Of a stretch of 64,000 nt of DNA, positions 1-12,299 are shown piece by piece; within the stretch, counting starts at the first letter, position 1; every line of letters begins with the position of its first letter. The position numbers and the translations under genes were made by a program. A model generated the notes under the pieces. It saw nothing but the letters and a program-made list of their open reading frames with translations, was not told the origin of the DNA and did no database searches. Origin of the DNA: Platycnemis pennipes. Taxonomy: Eukaryota > Arthropoda > Insecta > Odonata > Platycnemididae. The stretch spans positions 77,236,645 through 77,300,644 of the forward strand of contig OW121853.1 of assembly GCA_933228895.1 (NCBI GenBank), written 5' to 3'.

Positions 1-712
1 TCGTACATACACACAATCACCAGCTCCACCCAAGGAACCGACCAAGTCACCTCTCCCCTTTGCTCACGTACAGGGAGTCGTCTCCCCTCTCCCCATCCAC
101 TTCGCCGTCCAGAAAAAAGTGTGGAATTGACTAAAAGTTTTATTTTATTCGTTATGATGAATACCGTAACAAAATGCCACAAAGTGACGCCTTCAGTCCT
201 ATCGGGGTAAAGTTTGGTGGAAGGGGTAGGTAAAATGGATGTAGGGGAAAGCGAAGACATGGTATTTGTGCCATGGATGAGTACATTTAAAAAAATGGAA
301 TTTGTATGACATGGACAACACAAACACTGCACATCTGAATGCCATAAGCTTCCGCGAGAGCTGTATATACCTGTAAGGTGTGGTATAAAGTATCATAAAA
401 GTGTCTTTGCAGTAAGTTAACCAACTATTTTGTTAGATACGGGATCCAGCTGTGTAGTTTTAGGAGTGCAATATTCAATATATTTCCCATATTTTTTCTT
501 AATTTGAAATATGAAAGAAGCCTTCAGTTACTTTATTAAAATATAAGAACCAAGCGATTCTTATTTTTACAATTTATTCCTTTTTTAAGCATGCTAAAGT
601 AAAAAATAAACTCTCATATCCTTATGATGTTATGTAGAAATAGAAAGATATTAAGTTTCGATTAGTTCCCCTATGTAAGCGAAACTGTTAGCTTAAGAAT
701 TTATTTCTATTT

Positions 713-782
713 TTTAGAGTTAGTTTTTGAGGGTTTCATCATAAATCATTGTAGCTGAACCCTCAAAACTAACTCTAAAAAT
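713..782. repeat. Inverted repeat, about 26-bp arms
   Basis: TTTTAGAGTTAGTTTTTGAG and its complement with a single-base difference, loop of about 18 bases. Probably the end of a small foldback element. Confidence 0.6.
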
Positions 783-1064
783 ATGGATATCACAGAGGTC
801 AACAATGTGTACGATGATTTAAGTGTATTGCCAGAAGTGTTACAAACGATTCTGTTATGCTAATAATTAAAACACTCCCTGAATCCTCTGTTTCCCTTGG
901 TGTTACACTATACTCCCTTGGACAGGCTAACAAATTATAGTCTGGTAAGTAGCTATATACCGGTGGGGAAGAGGAGGGTAATGGGGGAGGGGGGAAGGGA
1001 GGGCTGGGTTGTTTGGGGGGCAATGTGCAATTAGCATTGGGGGAATGGGCACCCCTGCTCCCAT

Positions 1065-1210
1065 CCTTGTCTAATACTGTCATCGTCCAAGCCTCACTGC
1101 CATAAAGAAGCATACCCCAGATATTTGTTCTAAAGATTTGTTTCTTAATTTGTACATCCAGTTGTAAGTAGATTCTTCTTCCAGTAAAATGCCTGCTTTG
1201 CCCAAAAAAT
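1065..1210 (-). mobile_element. RTE-type LINE scrap
   Basis: The minus strand encodes QIKKQIFRTNIWGMLLYGSE followed by AWTMT, matching the W-x(3)-LYG-E-x-W segment after the RT in RTE-like elements. Ends at a G/C-rich low-complexity stretch (960-1060). Confidence 0.6.
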
Positions 1211-2159
1211 TCCTATAATAGCATACTTTTACAGTTTAACCCCCCCCCCCAAGCACTTTAAATTCTAGTCAAACTCTGCTTAATACATAAGTTTTAGAAA
1301 TAACGCTTATTGAATTCTCTTCAGCACTAAACAAATGTATCCAGGGCACCATTTTACACGGAAACTTAGCTAAATTGACGTTAATATTTGTCACAGCATT
1401 AGAAAAACATATGTTTTTAAAAACTTAGCATTCAAACGGATGAAAACGTAAATATTGAGTCGAAAAAGGGGAACCTGCAGCTACCGCGAATGGTTCTACG
1501 GAAATATTCACGACTGAAGTCGTTAAGTAGGAACCGCGACTTCGCGGAGATCGACTGTGAAGCCGGCGTCGCGAATGGCTAATAATACAAAAAAACCGAG
1601 TCGATAATACCAAGCCTCGAAAAACGCACTTCTTCTTTAGCACGATAAATATATTTTCATTCAGTTATCAATGCTCGGCAACAAAGGCTACAAAAATAGC
1701 AGTTTTTCGCGCGAATGCGATAGTTAGCAATGACGCGAGTGAATTGTGGATCAGACTAAAGCAATAAGTAAAAAACAAACATGTAATTTGAATTCCTTGG
1801 TCAACTCCGCACCTGTGATTAACATTTAGGGCTTGCCAGTCGTACTTAGCACTGGGCATTTACAGGTAAAGGGTACCCGGCAAGACATCTCCAGGTGATC
1901 ACCAGATATGCACTACGTAGCCACGCGCGAATAAATGATTTGGCCATAAAAAATGGATTTAATCACGCATTCTGTCTGCGTATGCCACTTACTGACTAGC
2001 TATTGCGAAGGAATGAAATTTTAGCAATGGGATGGGACTCATTTTTCCGTATTACTATGCGCTATTGATGCACTCATATGGTTTGCGTTGTAACTCTGCG
2101 GAAATTCATAGTCACATTAAAAAAGAAAGAACTACGTACATTTACACTTAAACTTAAAT

Positions 2160-2237
2160 TAGGTACGATTGGTTTCAACGCGTATAGGCGTCTTCTTCAC
2201 GTAACTAATGCCTATGCGTTGAATCTAGTCGTACCTA
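2160..2237. repeat. Inverted repeat, about 29-bp arms
   Basis: AGGTACGATTGGTTTCAACG... and its imperfect complement ending TCTAGTCGTACCT, loop about 20 bases. Sits in a region with scattered TGCGCTAT-GA motifs. Confidence 0.6.
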
Positions 2238-3620
2238 AGAAATTTTAAGCTGAAATATTCTTAGTCTTTTTTATGCGATGCGCTATCGACTTCGCAAACA
2301 CCATCATTGCAGCAGGCATGCAAGGGTAGGGTTAGCGTGAGTTATGGTGTTTCCAGCATCTACCGATATCTACGAAATACGCTATCCACGAATATAGCAA
2401 TCGACTTAATACCTACTACGTATGTCGAATCTACATTTTACCCTCTGAGCCACCTTGAAATTGACAACGAAACTTAAATAAATGAAAAAACTTGGGGAAA
2501 TAATTATGAAAAGTGATTGACAATAATTTATATATTTAGGCCTTATGCGATGTAGTTGAGTATTGTGCGTGGGAAAAACGAATCCTAGCTGAATAGATTA
2601 CTGATAGTTAATAGGAATTAACGAATGATACTTTTGGTTATATTTCCCTTGTTTTCTACTTCAGCTTCACCAGTGCAGGGTGGGGGTAGAAACATTCCCC
2701 TGCACATACAAGAAATATCGAAAAATAAGCACATACTGCCAGTCTTCAGCCTGATAACGACTCTCAGTATGATCCATTAATGAAACGAATCTTGAGAATC
2801 ACAAAAAACAATGAAAAAGTTTTACAGTCCAATGAGATACTTGGTGGGGTGTAAGAGCCGCTTGCTCTTCAAGTAGCCACGGCATATAAAGAAAAATACG
2901 ACGCCTCAAAATAAAGCCACGTGAGAGTACTTCAAGTTCAACCCATTTGAGACGACACTTCAACCCGAAGAGAGTCCGTTCACCTGGCAAACCGTCCAGC
3001 GTGCAGGGTGCCTGAGAAGCGAGGGGAAAAACCAATGCCAATGGCCTGAGAACCCAAGCGACCTGGGTTGCAAACAAAAAGGACGGAAAGGTATGGCGAA
3101 AGTCGAGAAGTCGCAGGTAAAGTGGGCACCTGACCGTTAATCCCCCGTGAACAATGCTGGAAGGGCCTGAAGAAGGGTCTTCGACCGTTGGGGCAGGTTG
3201 GGAGGCGGGGGGCCGTGTTTTCCAGTAATGCGTTGACCATAATATACCCACTCCGACTCAAAGTCCTTCGCTCTGCCACTGGAAGAAGTGAAGCACGCGG
3301 GTGGGCGAAAATTCGACAGGATAATTTCCTAACACCAAGTGCCTCCCGGCAAACAATGACACATTTCGCCGCTAATTCTGCGTCGCTATTACCGCTTAAT
3401 TACCTCGGTCACGTAAGGAACGCGAAAAGATAAGATCATAATGATGAATCCAATGAATTACTCACGAATCTTCAGGTGTGAGAGAGTTAAGTGGTGCTAA
3501 AATGACGTGCACTGCAGAAAAATATGAATAATGAGGCGAGAATCACATTCAAGTCATAGTGCCATTACAAAATCAGATTACAAAAGGAAAAAAATTACAT
3601 TTTCAAATACATTACATAAT

Positions 3621-3884
3621 ACTCTTTAGCTACATCGGCACAATACCCTGCAAGCCACCAAAAAGGTGTGTGGCAGGGGATGAATTCACTCCAAACATGC
3701 ATTACATATCATGCAGGCAAAAGGATATACTGGTCTAAACTTCAATTTTTAAACTCTTTAGCTACATCGGCACAATACCCTGCAAGCCACCAAAAAGGTG
3801 TGTGGCAGGGGATGAATTCACTCCAAACATGCATTACATATCATGCAGGCAAAAGGATATACTGGTCTAAACTTCAATTTTTTA
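3621..3884. repeat. Tandem duplication of a 132-bp SINE-like unit
   Basis: Two almost identical 132-bp units (3621-3752, 3753-3884) from ACTCTTTAGCTACATCGGCA to AAACTTCAATTTTT. The core CCCTGCAAGCCACCAAAAAG / GGTGTGTGGCAGGGG forms a hairpin and recurs at 55150-55205, as in dispersed arthropod repeats. Confidence 0.75.
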
Positions 3885-4144
3885 AAAAGATAAAAATAGC
3901 AATGTAAGCATGCAATATCATGCTGTTAGTTGGGTTATCTTAAAGTCCTTATACCAACATGCAACTACCTATGCTACCCATTGATACACTTATATTTATG
4001 CTATTGGATATATTTACCGTTATTCATATCTCTAGTTGTACAAGGAAAAAAGGACATTTTGAATCAGTCAGTTCGGCAATCAATTTCCCTAATTTTGTGA
4101 TTATGGTCGAGGCTACCAGAGTATGTTGGAGTTCGCATAATATT

Positions 4145-4430
4145 TTAAACTTCATCAGTGAAAACATTATCTTGGAATTTATTTAAGAGATTAGGTATAA
4201 ATTTCAATCTACGGTCTGACAATGATTCCCATTCTAATTCATATAAAAGACTGGTTATGCTAATATAGTTATCGTATCTCCCCTCTTTGGATAATCGGGA
4301 AACACGAATACTCCGCTGTTTGGTTCTTTCCGGATAAATTTCTCTATGTTGCGCCGCCAAAATAAACAAACTCCCTAAAAAACACAATCTGACAATGATA
4401 AGATCCTTAAGATCCTTTTGTAGTGTAATA
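4145..4430 (-). mobile_element. Jockey/CR1-like LINE 3' fragment
   Basis: Minus-strand frame with YDNYISITSLLYELEWESLS and DRRLKFIPNLLNKF, which is the conserved end of Jockey/CR1-type RT proteins (the L-x-W-x-L-x-x-R-R segment). Just left of gene A exon 7. Confidence 0.55.
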
Positions 4431-4649
4431 GCATTTTATGACAAAAAGAATCCAGTAGAGCTGACCAGGCCACAATTAAATTTTCGCAAGCCTTGGGTGG
4501 CGGCCCAAAGCCTGGCGTAAGACATCGGACCAGTCGGTAGGGCCGTAGTGAAAGCCACGGTTGGAGGAAAATAACTAAAGTTTACTTACCTTTGAGACCA
4601 CTGCCGACACACGAAATGGATTGTCTATGCACAGATAATCCACAGCCTT

Positions 4650-4686
4650 GTTAACATGCACATGGATAATCGGGGGTTTACTGTAT
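4650..4686. mobile_element. Pogo/Tigger-like right end
   Basis: GGATAATCGGGGGTTTACTG followed by TA resembles the inner side of a pogo terminal repeat. No partner end seen. Confidence 0.3.
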
Positions 4687-4819
4687 TATATTCTCATAAG
4701 TACCAACCAATAAAATCTACCCACTATGCTGACACAATTCTAAAGTATTACTGTCAGCCTGACAAAAAAAACTCTAGATTAAATATACATATTAGATTAA
4801 AATATTACACATAACTCAC

Positions 4820-4994
4820 CATTATCTAAGGTTTTTAACCACTTATTGTAAGCCTCCCACTGAACCCAATATTCTTTGCTGCTTTCAAGTCGGGGAATGG
4901 GAGGCAGCGTCAAGATAACCACCTTATTGGCGGTGTATGCCAAAAAATCCAATAAACTCTTCATGTCATTGACCATAGAACTGTATCTTGATCT
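4820..4994 (-). CDS. SGNH-like gene exon 7 (last one visible)
   Basis: 58 codons plus one base: RSRYSSMVNDMKSLLDFLAY, then KVVILTLPPIPRLESSKEYW. The second strand with L-P-P-I-P-R is a common SGNH feature before the catalytic His region. Acceptor TTTTACAG, donor AATG|GTGAGT, phase 1 out. The next exon, expected to carry the D-x-x-H motif, was not found between 1 and 4800. Confidence 0.82.
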
Positions 4995-7900
4995 CTGTAA
5001 AAGAAGAAAATGATATGGCCAATGCTCTTTGGAATAGTTCACACAACAATATTTGCATATTCACCAAATTTAATACTGGAGGCATAGAAACCACATCAGC
5101 ACCGGAAAAAATCGTTACAACATATGCAACATTGTATCGCAGGAAATGTTCACGAAACGTTTTTCATGCAGGCAACAGTAAATATTACAAAACCTTGACA
5201 GGTCAAGCAACCTAAGAATTCATCCATGTCTAATTGTTCAAGTAAATTTAGAAATTTTTTTACAAAAAAATACTTGTAACTGAAAAAGAGCTGCATTCCC
5301 TGAGATAAAAAAAACTGAACAGATGATGGAATAACTTTCAGGTTGAAAATGATACAATTATCATGGAAAAAATAAGAAAGAAACTAATATATGTATAAGG
5401 AACTTACCTTGAGAAAATCATTAGTTCCAATCATCACCAAGACATCAGTACTGGTAAAATCTTTGCTGACCCTCTGATCCAAGTCTGTGATAGTCTGACC
5501 GCTAACACAGTAGCCATTGCAGAATTTGCCATGCTCTAAATAGTTGAAAAGACAGAAAACGTAATGACTGATAATTGATCTAAGTTCAGAGTGCAAATGA
5601 CAGCTGATTACAGATTCTAATGAAAGGGTAATTCTGATTCAAGCTCTTACTGGACTAATAATCAGACCCAAAGCCAAGAAACGATTGGAAAAAATCAAGA
5701 GCAAGCAGCAGCCAGATGGCTGAAGTCAAATTCAAAGCATTGATTATGCATTCATGCTTATTTTAAAATAATACAGGTAAGCCACATTTAACATGACAGA
5801 TGCAGAAAAAAGCATCCTGTTAATTCATGTTAAACAAAACTCTAAGGAGTAGTGTATTTCATTGGTGATATGTATACGGAAATATAAAGTTGGCCCTTGT
5901 AAATACCAATGACTAATTCAATAACATTTTTAATGAGCAAAATTATTGAAAAATGTTGTTTTTACATATTTTTGTAACAACAATGTCACAATTATTTCTC
6001 TCTAGTTTTGCGGTTCTGCTGCAGAGATACATTATTTCTTTTTTGTTCAGCTTTTCCCACATTTAGATGGAGCATCTTCAAGAGTAATGTTTATTCATTT
6101 ACCCCTAAAGATGCTCCCTGCAATGGTGGTAAAAACTAATGATACAAAAAATTAACTATGCAGTAGAAACCCGAAAAATCTATGCTCCAAGTTTAATGCC
6201 ATGATCACTTCAATTTTTGGAAATGCTTTAGTACTTGATGCAAATAATATGCAAAAAACCACAATAGTGCAAAGCCTAAACCACTTAATTTATAGCACAG
6301 CAAGAATTTTGCTATGAAGGAATCTCGTAGGTGACGGATTAACCTGAAGGATAGCGCAGAGTGGAGATCTTGGATATCATAATAGTCCAAACAGCACTCT
6401 GTGTGGAATGCTGTATCTATCTGTCGAATTGTCACTAGTTACAGCGATCTATCCCACTCATTAGTTTGAATAGTAGGTTTACTTGGCTGTTTCACCACAG
6501 CATGAGGTAGGTGTGAGAGGCATCAAAATGCTAACACTGATTTCAAACACGGCTAAATGGATATTTCAGAAGCCACTGTGGAAGAAGACATTGTTATATT
6601 CCTCACATTCTCATTATTCTGAACAGCCTGATATAGCAGAGGAAGAAATTATACTCACGACAATGCTCAGAGGTTGATACCATGTTCAGGGCCGCACAAA
6701 AGTGAACAAAGCAAGGCATAGAAAGTTCTTACATCAAAATGGATTTGTTTTACAGAGTATCAACAATAGGATTTGAATTCTTCAACCGGTACTACTGCGT
6801 GCCGCCCATCACACTAACAAATTTCAGTCTCACAGTGATCAACACAAAGGTTGGTTAGATTTTTAAGGGTCAGTGTCTTCATAAATATGCTAAACCCATT
6901 GCGGTAAAGCGCTGATGATTCGCCAGTCTGCCTTATTTTTCTTAAGGTAAAGAGCCGGCGATTGGCCGTTCACGTTATAAATGCATTTATTGTTCCTTCT
7001 ACGATGGAATTCAATGCTCTAATGCTATTCTTTTCTTTTCGGATGATATGCACCACAGGTCTCTTTTATTGAGTGAAAATAAGTTTTGAAATATTTTATG
7101 CATAATTAATTTTAATTCCCAAAAAATAATATAATTTCCAATTGAAATTTTTCAGAAAATTAAATAGGGTTTTAAGGGCAGAAAATCCATGGAAAATTAA
7201 AAGGAGAATGGGTTCATGGAGATGACATTAGATCTTTCTTCTCAGTATCTCCTTACCTAACAACTCAAGCAAAGGGTGGATATTTGATAAAGATGGATTG
7301 AGAATATTTAGGTCATATGCAATCGTGTTAATATAGGAAATTTAGTTGCACTCAGTACAAAAAACCTTTGATGACAATTAATTACACAGCGAATATCGTG
7401 TTGATGAAACGATAACTTTTCAGGTTAATTCTCGTTCTAGAAACCAAGTAGCTGCTCGGTGGTGAGAGATGTCAACAAGGACTAAAATTATGAGAACATG
7501 ACTTTTTTTCCAGGAAGAACTCAACATCATACATCTCCGGAGTTGACCGAACTAGTACTACCTTACTATTAAACATTGTATAAAAACCCTTGACTTGCAA
7601 ATGAGCCAATCAATCCTGGGGATATTACAAAAGAATCATCTCAATTTTCTTCACTGTTTCCACCTCAATAAACAAGAATGGGAAGATGTTTAAGCGAAGA
7701 TGCTAAAATCAGCCTGGAAAATGTTATGGCCTGACTGCAATAGCTAATGAAGCACCTGAAAATCAATTTTATACTGTAACTATGGTAGTATCCCTAAGAA
7801 AGACAATCCACTTCGTCAATGAAGGAGTTGGCAGTGGAAAATAGTGTTGATATTGCCACAAAAAAATCAGATGAGAAAAAGTTAGATCCTTAGCACCTTG

Positions 7901-10218
7901 ACAATGTCATTCATCACTTTAGAAAGTGTTGAAGAGGGGACAGACTCAGTGACTGTCGAATTTTTTTTAACCTCTCCCTACCAAAAATGGCAATACATCA
8001 AGAGCCAAACATCAAAACCAAATGGTTTTTTTCTCAACCAAGTTATAAGCACAAGTACACAATTGCATTTTTGAATTTAAATGTATCTGAACCTGAGAGC
8101 TAGTTCACTGATTTCTAACAAGACAAAATAGAAAAACTGACTAAGAGATACATGGTAAAGATAAGAATGAATACCTTTCCGAGTAAAGGTACCAATGTAA
8201 AAACATGTGCAGTAAATTTACAGATATAATTTATATTTGCATAAAAGTATTGTATATAATTAAAACACGCATTTAGTATGAAATAACTTGCGAGTATAGT
8301 AAGGAAATAATGACCAATTACACAAAATTAGCTGAAATGAGTAAGTAGGTACCCGGAATAATACATGCACTGAATTGCATCCAGACTTAGCAGGGTACCA
8401 TTACATTGTTGAAATGGAGAGATACTGTCAACTAATCTTAGGATTGCAGACTAATGATGATACAGCAATTGTTGTTTTTTCTTTGATTACTATGTCACGG
8501 TATGGGAGAGCATCTTCTCACATAATTTTCCTCGCCTTTGACACTGTGTGGTCAGACAAACCAAACACTTTGTCTTCACTTCTAAATGCACTTACCACCA
8601 ATCGCTGCAGGGCTCCTTAGAATTTGGTCGGCAAAACGAACAAATAGGCTATCTCCCAACAACTGATAGGATCCCAGGAAAGGTCCTTTGGATTTAGCTG
8701 CCTGATACGATGACCAAACAGGAAGATGAAAAATAAATATAGAAAACTCAAGTTAACCTTTGAAAAAGAGTCTAAAATATTCCATTAAAATATGATATGA
8801 CTAAAAGTATTCCATTAAAATATTGCATGTCGAAAAAGACCTTTGAATCAAAGCCCTAGCTAACTAAAAGGTATTTAAACAACTTATATTTGCCTTGGTA
8901 TATACATTTATCTACAATCGTCTTTTACTGAGCGACTGCGTGTAATAAAATAGTGGATTTGAAAATTAAAATAGTGCAGTATAGTTATCAGTCTTTTAAT
9001 GCAATGCTTACAGTCAAAAACGGGAGTGAGGGTAAGAAATAATTAAATGTAAAGAGAAATTTCAAACCAGCAATTATCAGTGTTCTATAAGAGACATGCA
9101 TAATATAACAACATAAAATGAATAACAATAATAATATGAGGAGCTGACACTTTTGAAAAGATTACCTTTGACACCCAACTTCCTCTATTTCTTTTCGGCG
9201 TATCAGATTCTTCAGCGATGGAATCAGTAACCCACTGGAAAAGAAACTAGTTGTTTTACTTGAAGTTACAAAAAATGATAAAGACTTGACATGAAAGCAT
9301 CACTAAAACTTACAGCGTTGGCATCAGAATAAACAGGAGAACTTAGACCACTGCCTCCTGGCATGGAAAGCCTTCGGAAGGCCTGTGAAAAAGAAAAATG
9401 GGCCTTCACTGTTAAGACAATAACTAACAGGGAGTGAGAGGATTCCAGGCATTCATTAACTTGATAAACTCACCGAAGATGAATCAGCATTCTTCAAATT
9501 ATTGACCACAGGATCACATGTATGAGCTCTTTCGCGGTGCGAGGGCCTCCTAGCCTAAATATGGAATAAGGATAAACTGATATCAAGTGAGTTAGAATGC
9601 TGCCGTAAGCACCAACAGTCTCAGCATATGGAATACTCAAAAAACTAAGTCGAGGCCATGAAGAATAACGTCATTTAAAATGAAAAATACTTTTGAAAGA
9701 TGCAAGATGATACCTATCTCGTAAAAGCAGTACAATTGAATACATTTACTCAAAGAAATAGATAAAGGGGAGGGTCAAACTGTGAAAATATACAAAATCA
9801 ATATATGTTTGTTTACATTGGCAGACATAATTTCTTAGGAAAATTTGGCTTTCATCTGCAACAATGCAACCTAATTTAAAATCAATTCAAAACATAAAGC
9901 TTTAAAGCGATATGGGCAAACTTTAATCACTATGGAATTAGTCAACATTAGGAAATAACTGGTAACGAACCGGGTAACGGTAAAAATTAAGAAACTACAC
10001 ACATATGGCGAACTCTCCCGACGGCTGGTGGTCTGATGGTGCTTCCTCGATGTTTTAAGGAACTTCAAGTTCCAAATATCCATTAAGGATTTGTCAGCAG
10101 AATCCCTCCTTCTACTTTTGTCAGACATATTTATAGAAACGGTGAGCTTTACGCTCCGTATACCCTCTTCAGTAGTCTCCTCCAATTCACAACTAACGTC
10201 CGACTTTTTTAAAGACAT
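4820..10218 (-). CDS. SGNH/GDSL-hydrolase-like protein, 3' end missing
   Basis: Seven exons with matching phases give about 281 residues and the frame continues past the last donor at 4819, so the C-terminus lies further left, possibly outside the window. The first 145 residues are polar and low in complexity with no signal peptide. Residues 146-281 form an SGNH-type alpha/beta fold: LLGDSLFVRFA (block I, candidate Ser163), VSGQTITDL (block II, Gly193), VLVMIGTNDFLK (block III, Asn219), then VVILTLPPIPR. The usual block V D-x-x-H would be in the missing part. In the family these residues serve a serine esterase/lipase mechanism on lipids, sugars or peptidoglycan; the substrate here is unknown. 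The OSK domain of insect Oskar is also SGNH-like but has lost catalytic residues, so an intact GDS argues against that; no LOTUS domain is seen either. Confidence 0.78.
5408..5535 (-). CDS. SGNH-like gene exon 6: blocks II and III
   Basis: 128 nucleotides joining exactly to exon 5 through a split Glu codon. Contains NGYCVSGQTITDLDQR (block II glycine, oxyanion-hole candidate) and TDVLVMIGTNDFLK (block III G-x-N-D, oxyanion-hole Asn). Acceptor CTATTTAG, donor AAG|GTAAGT. Confidence 0.85.
6891..7216. mobile_element. piggyBac-like MITE, uninterrupted copy
   Basis: Same family and orientation as 41695-42337, from AAACCCATTGCGGTAAAGCG to GGAGAATGGGTT. The TTAA ends are eroded (CTAA, TTCA). Lies in the large intron between exons 5 and 6 of the SGNH-like gene. 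Confidence 0.65.
7217..8595. other. Intron of the SGNH-like gene, no feature seen
   Basis: AT-rich intron sequence between exons 5 and 6. Frames are short and closed on both strands. The rest of this intron, 5536-6890, likewise shows nothing beyond AT-rich DNA. Confidence 0.5.
8596..8701 (-). CDS. SGNH-like gene exon 5: block I (GDS)
   Basis: Begins the folded domain: AAKSKGPFLGSYQLLGDSLF, then VRFADQILRSPAAIG. The hydrophobic strand followed by G-D-S-L is the nucleophile motif of the SGNH superfamily. Phase 0 in, phase 1 out; acceptor CGTATCAG, donor GGTG|GTAAGT. A 3-kb intron follows. Confidence 0.82.
9166..9234 (-). CDS. SGNH-like gene exon 4
   Basis: 69 nucleotides, phase 0: WVTDSIAEESDTPKRNRG then SWVSK. 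Acceptor CTTTTCCAG, donor AAG|GTAATC. Exons 2-4 are all multiples of three, so the linker length could vary by splicing without frame change. Confidence 0.68.
9314..9382 (-). CDS. SGNH-like gene exon 3
   Basis: 69 nucleotides, phase 0: AFRRLSMPGGSGLSSPVYSD. Acceptor TTTCACAG, donor GCT|GTAAGT. Short Ser/Gly-rich linker; R-R-L-S-M could be a basophilic kinase site, which is speculative. Confidence 0.68.
9474..9554 (-). CDS. SGNH-like gene exon 2
   Basis: 81 nucleotides, phase 0 at both ends: ARRPSHRERAHTCDPVV and on to NADSSS. Acceptor ATATTTAG (a second AG lies five bases in), donor TCG|GTGAGT. Polar linker without recognisable domain. Confidence 0.65.
10003..10218 (-). CDS. SGNH-like gene exon 1 (start)
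   Basis: 72 codons from MSLKKSDVSCELEE to SRRESSPY. Highly polar, with basic RRR and RKHH patches and many serines, so probably a flexible cytoplasmic or nuclear N-terminus. The donor TAT|GTGTGT leaves phase 0. The ATG at 10218 is the first in the frame and is preceded by AGGTTTGTA. No homology recognised for this part. Confidence 0.6.
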
Positions 10219-10420
10219 TACAAACCTCCTTCAATGACCGATAGATATGTAAACTCTAACTGATATCATAATCGGCAATACCGTCACTATTGAATACAAC
10301 CAACACAGCACAATGCGAAAACAAATCTCAAATGGCATCGGCGCCACAGGCGCTGGTGGTCAACGGTAGCTAGCAGAGCTAAAATTTAAAATGAAAATCG
10401 GATATTTTTAGCGATGTTGC
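10219..10420 (-). promoter_or_regulatory. Probable 5' flank of the SGNH-like gene
   Basis: Directly upstream of the gene A start. The stretch 10335-10380 is locally GC- and CpG-richer (GGCATCGGCGCCACAGGCGC on the plus strand) than the surrounding AT-rich DNA, as expected for a TATA-less promoter. No TATA box or initiator could be fixed; location is inferred. Confidence 0.3.
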
Positions 10421-11985
10421 TAAATTATTAGCGGGCTTTTTAAATAACCTTTAGACAAAACTATTATACTTCTACGGAATCACTGCATACATTTCAACCA
10501 CACTATTCTCTTCTAATATTCTTGCTCAGAAGATATTGTATTTTTGGCAAAATGATAGTATTTAATGTAGTAACAAGTCCAGTTAAATCTTATATGCCGC
10601 GGTGGAACACAACTAAGAACATCTTAAATATCCCAATTATTCATCCGACTATTTTCATACATATTTTCAATTATAATACCAACAGAATTCCCCCAGGACG
10701 TTTAGGACTGAACTATTATGATAAAAGACATTCTTTCTGTATCATCAAAGTAAGTGCAAACTTGTATTTACTTATTTTTATAGCCTTTATTCCTTTACCA
10801 AAATGCTTATTAAACCTACCCTCCATAACCAATACTTATAATCGTAATATTCAATTTAGTGTTTATTACGCTATTGCATGACTTAACTTATATACCTACT
10901 AAATAGAATGAAGAGAAGTGATTCTGGCCACTTCCATGCGAGCAAATATATCAAGTTTATCGAGTTCCGGTGTGCATTGCTGCGCAGCACGTGATTTAAA
11001 ATCAGACAGAATTTTCTAATGTCATAATGTTTCAAGGATCTAGTGGATTTTTATAAGGCAAGTGCAATTTTTAGTCAGTATTAATAAATATATTATTGTT
11101 GTTTTTTATGGTGTTCAGAAAGTTACGCGTGAACTCATGTGGTGAGGATTACGTCGGCCTTTCCGGAATGTCAGCGCAAATCTTTATTTTTATTCCACTT
11201 GCATGCATAATTGGCTGATAAATTCAAGCAATCGATAACTTAATACATCTTCCATTTTAGGCATACAGCCTAAATAACACGATAAAGCTTAAAAAAGAAT
11301 GAATATATTTGTATGCCTAGATGGATTCTTAGGAAACAGATATGTCAACTCTATGGCGAAGAAAGTGACATGGGCATTGAAATCGAATGTGAAGCGGCTA
11401 GCGAATGAAAGTCCGCTACATCTACGACAATAACGTTGACTATTACACTCGCGAATACCTTTGTCGTTGGACCCCCGAGGAACCTCAAAATGAGACAAGC
11501 ATTACTTTCCTGGGAACCCCGGGACTAAATGGAAGGGCAAATGCCTCGACTGCTAGGATCTATTCCTCGGCGATTACCACGAAATGTGATGGAGGACTTA
11601 TTTCTAAGGAATCCTCCGCCAAGGGGGAGGATTGCGGGCCGGACACTGTCTAGTAGGATACAATTTAATTTTTGGCTTGGATTGCTTTCTCACATGAGGA
11701 AAATTAATATCAACCGAATATCGCACTTCTGGAATAAGTCATACGTTCTTGGTTCATCCTTATAACAGATTCAATGAGGGAAAATTTTCCCTCAAGTTTA
11801 CGAAGAGAGAATTTGCTTCCCGATGTAGCGAGGAGTGAATATATTCATATACTGTTGGAGAGACCAGAGGGGGATTGCGATGATATCCTAAAAACTGCTT
11901 TCTTCCATTTATCTGCCGTAACAAAAGTCTGGAATAAGGGAAGGAAACAACAAAAAAATTCCGAATTTGTATTTCTCTTGACTGC

Positions 11986-12063
11986 GACAATAGCAGAAGT
12001 GCCACAGAGAGAAAAGTCCCGGTCAAGGCGAATGTTTTTTCTCTGTGGAACTTCTGCTATTGT
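11986..12063. repeat. Inverted repeat, 29-bp arms
   Basis: ACAATAGCAGAAGTGCCACA... and its complement (one mismatch), loop of about 20 bases around GTCCCGGTCAAGGCG. Creates the mirrored open frames on both strands at 11.8-12.1 kb. Confidence 0.65.
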
Positions 12064-12299
12064 GCAATTTCAGCTGGTCATACCGTTAAGGTTCTCGCGC
12101 CTTCAATTCGACTGATGGTAAACCAGGACTTAAACAACGTCCTTGTTTCGAAGAATATCATAAAAATATGTGAATATTGTTCTTTTTACAGTATATTCAA
12201 ATACATAGATACTTGGTGATGGGAAACAAAAAGTTGAATTACCTACATTTAGAAGAAATGGGAAATCCTCGGTACACGGACTAGCAGTGCAGAACATAA

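Noticed and set aside
2799..3279. Overlapping minus-strand frames of 150 and 99 codons.
   Set aside because: Two different frames open over the same moderately GC-rich DNA, no recognisable motif in either, and no splice signals.
10522..10881. 119-codon plus-strand frame.
   Set aside because: AT-driven composition (Ile, Asn, Tyr, Lys), no motif, no splice context and no conserved pattern; probably chance.
11405..12115. Plus-strand frames of 78-113 codons.
   Set aside because: Partly mirrored by a minus frame through the inverted repeat at 11986-12063; no domain recognised.
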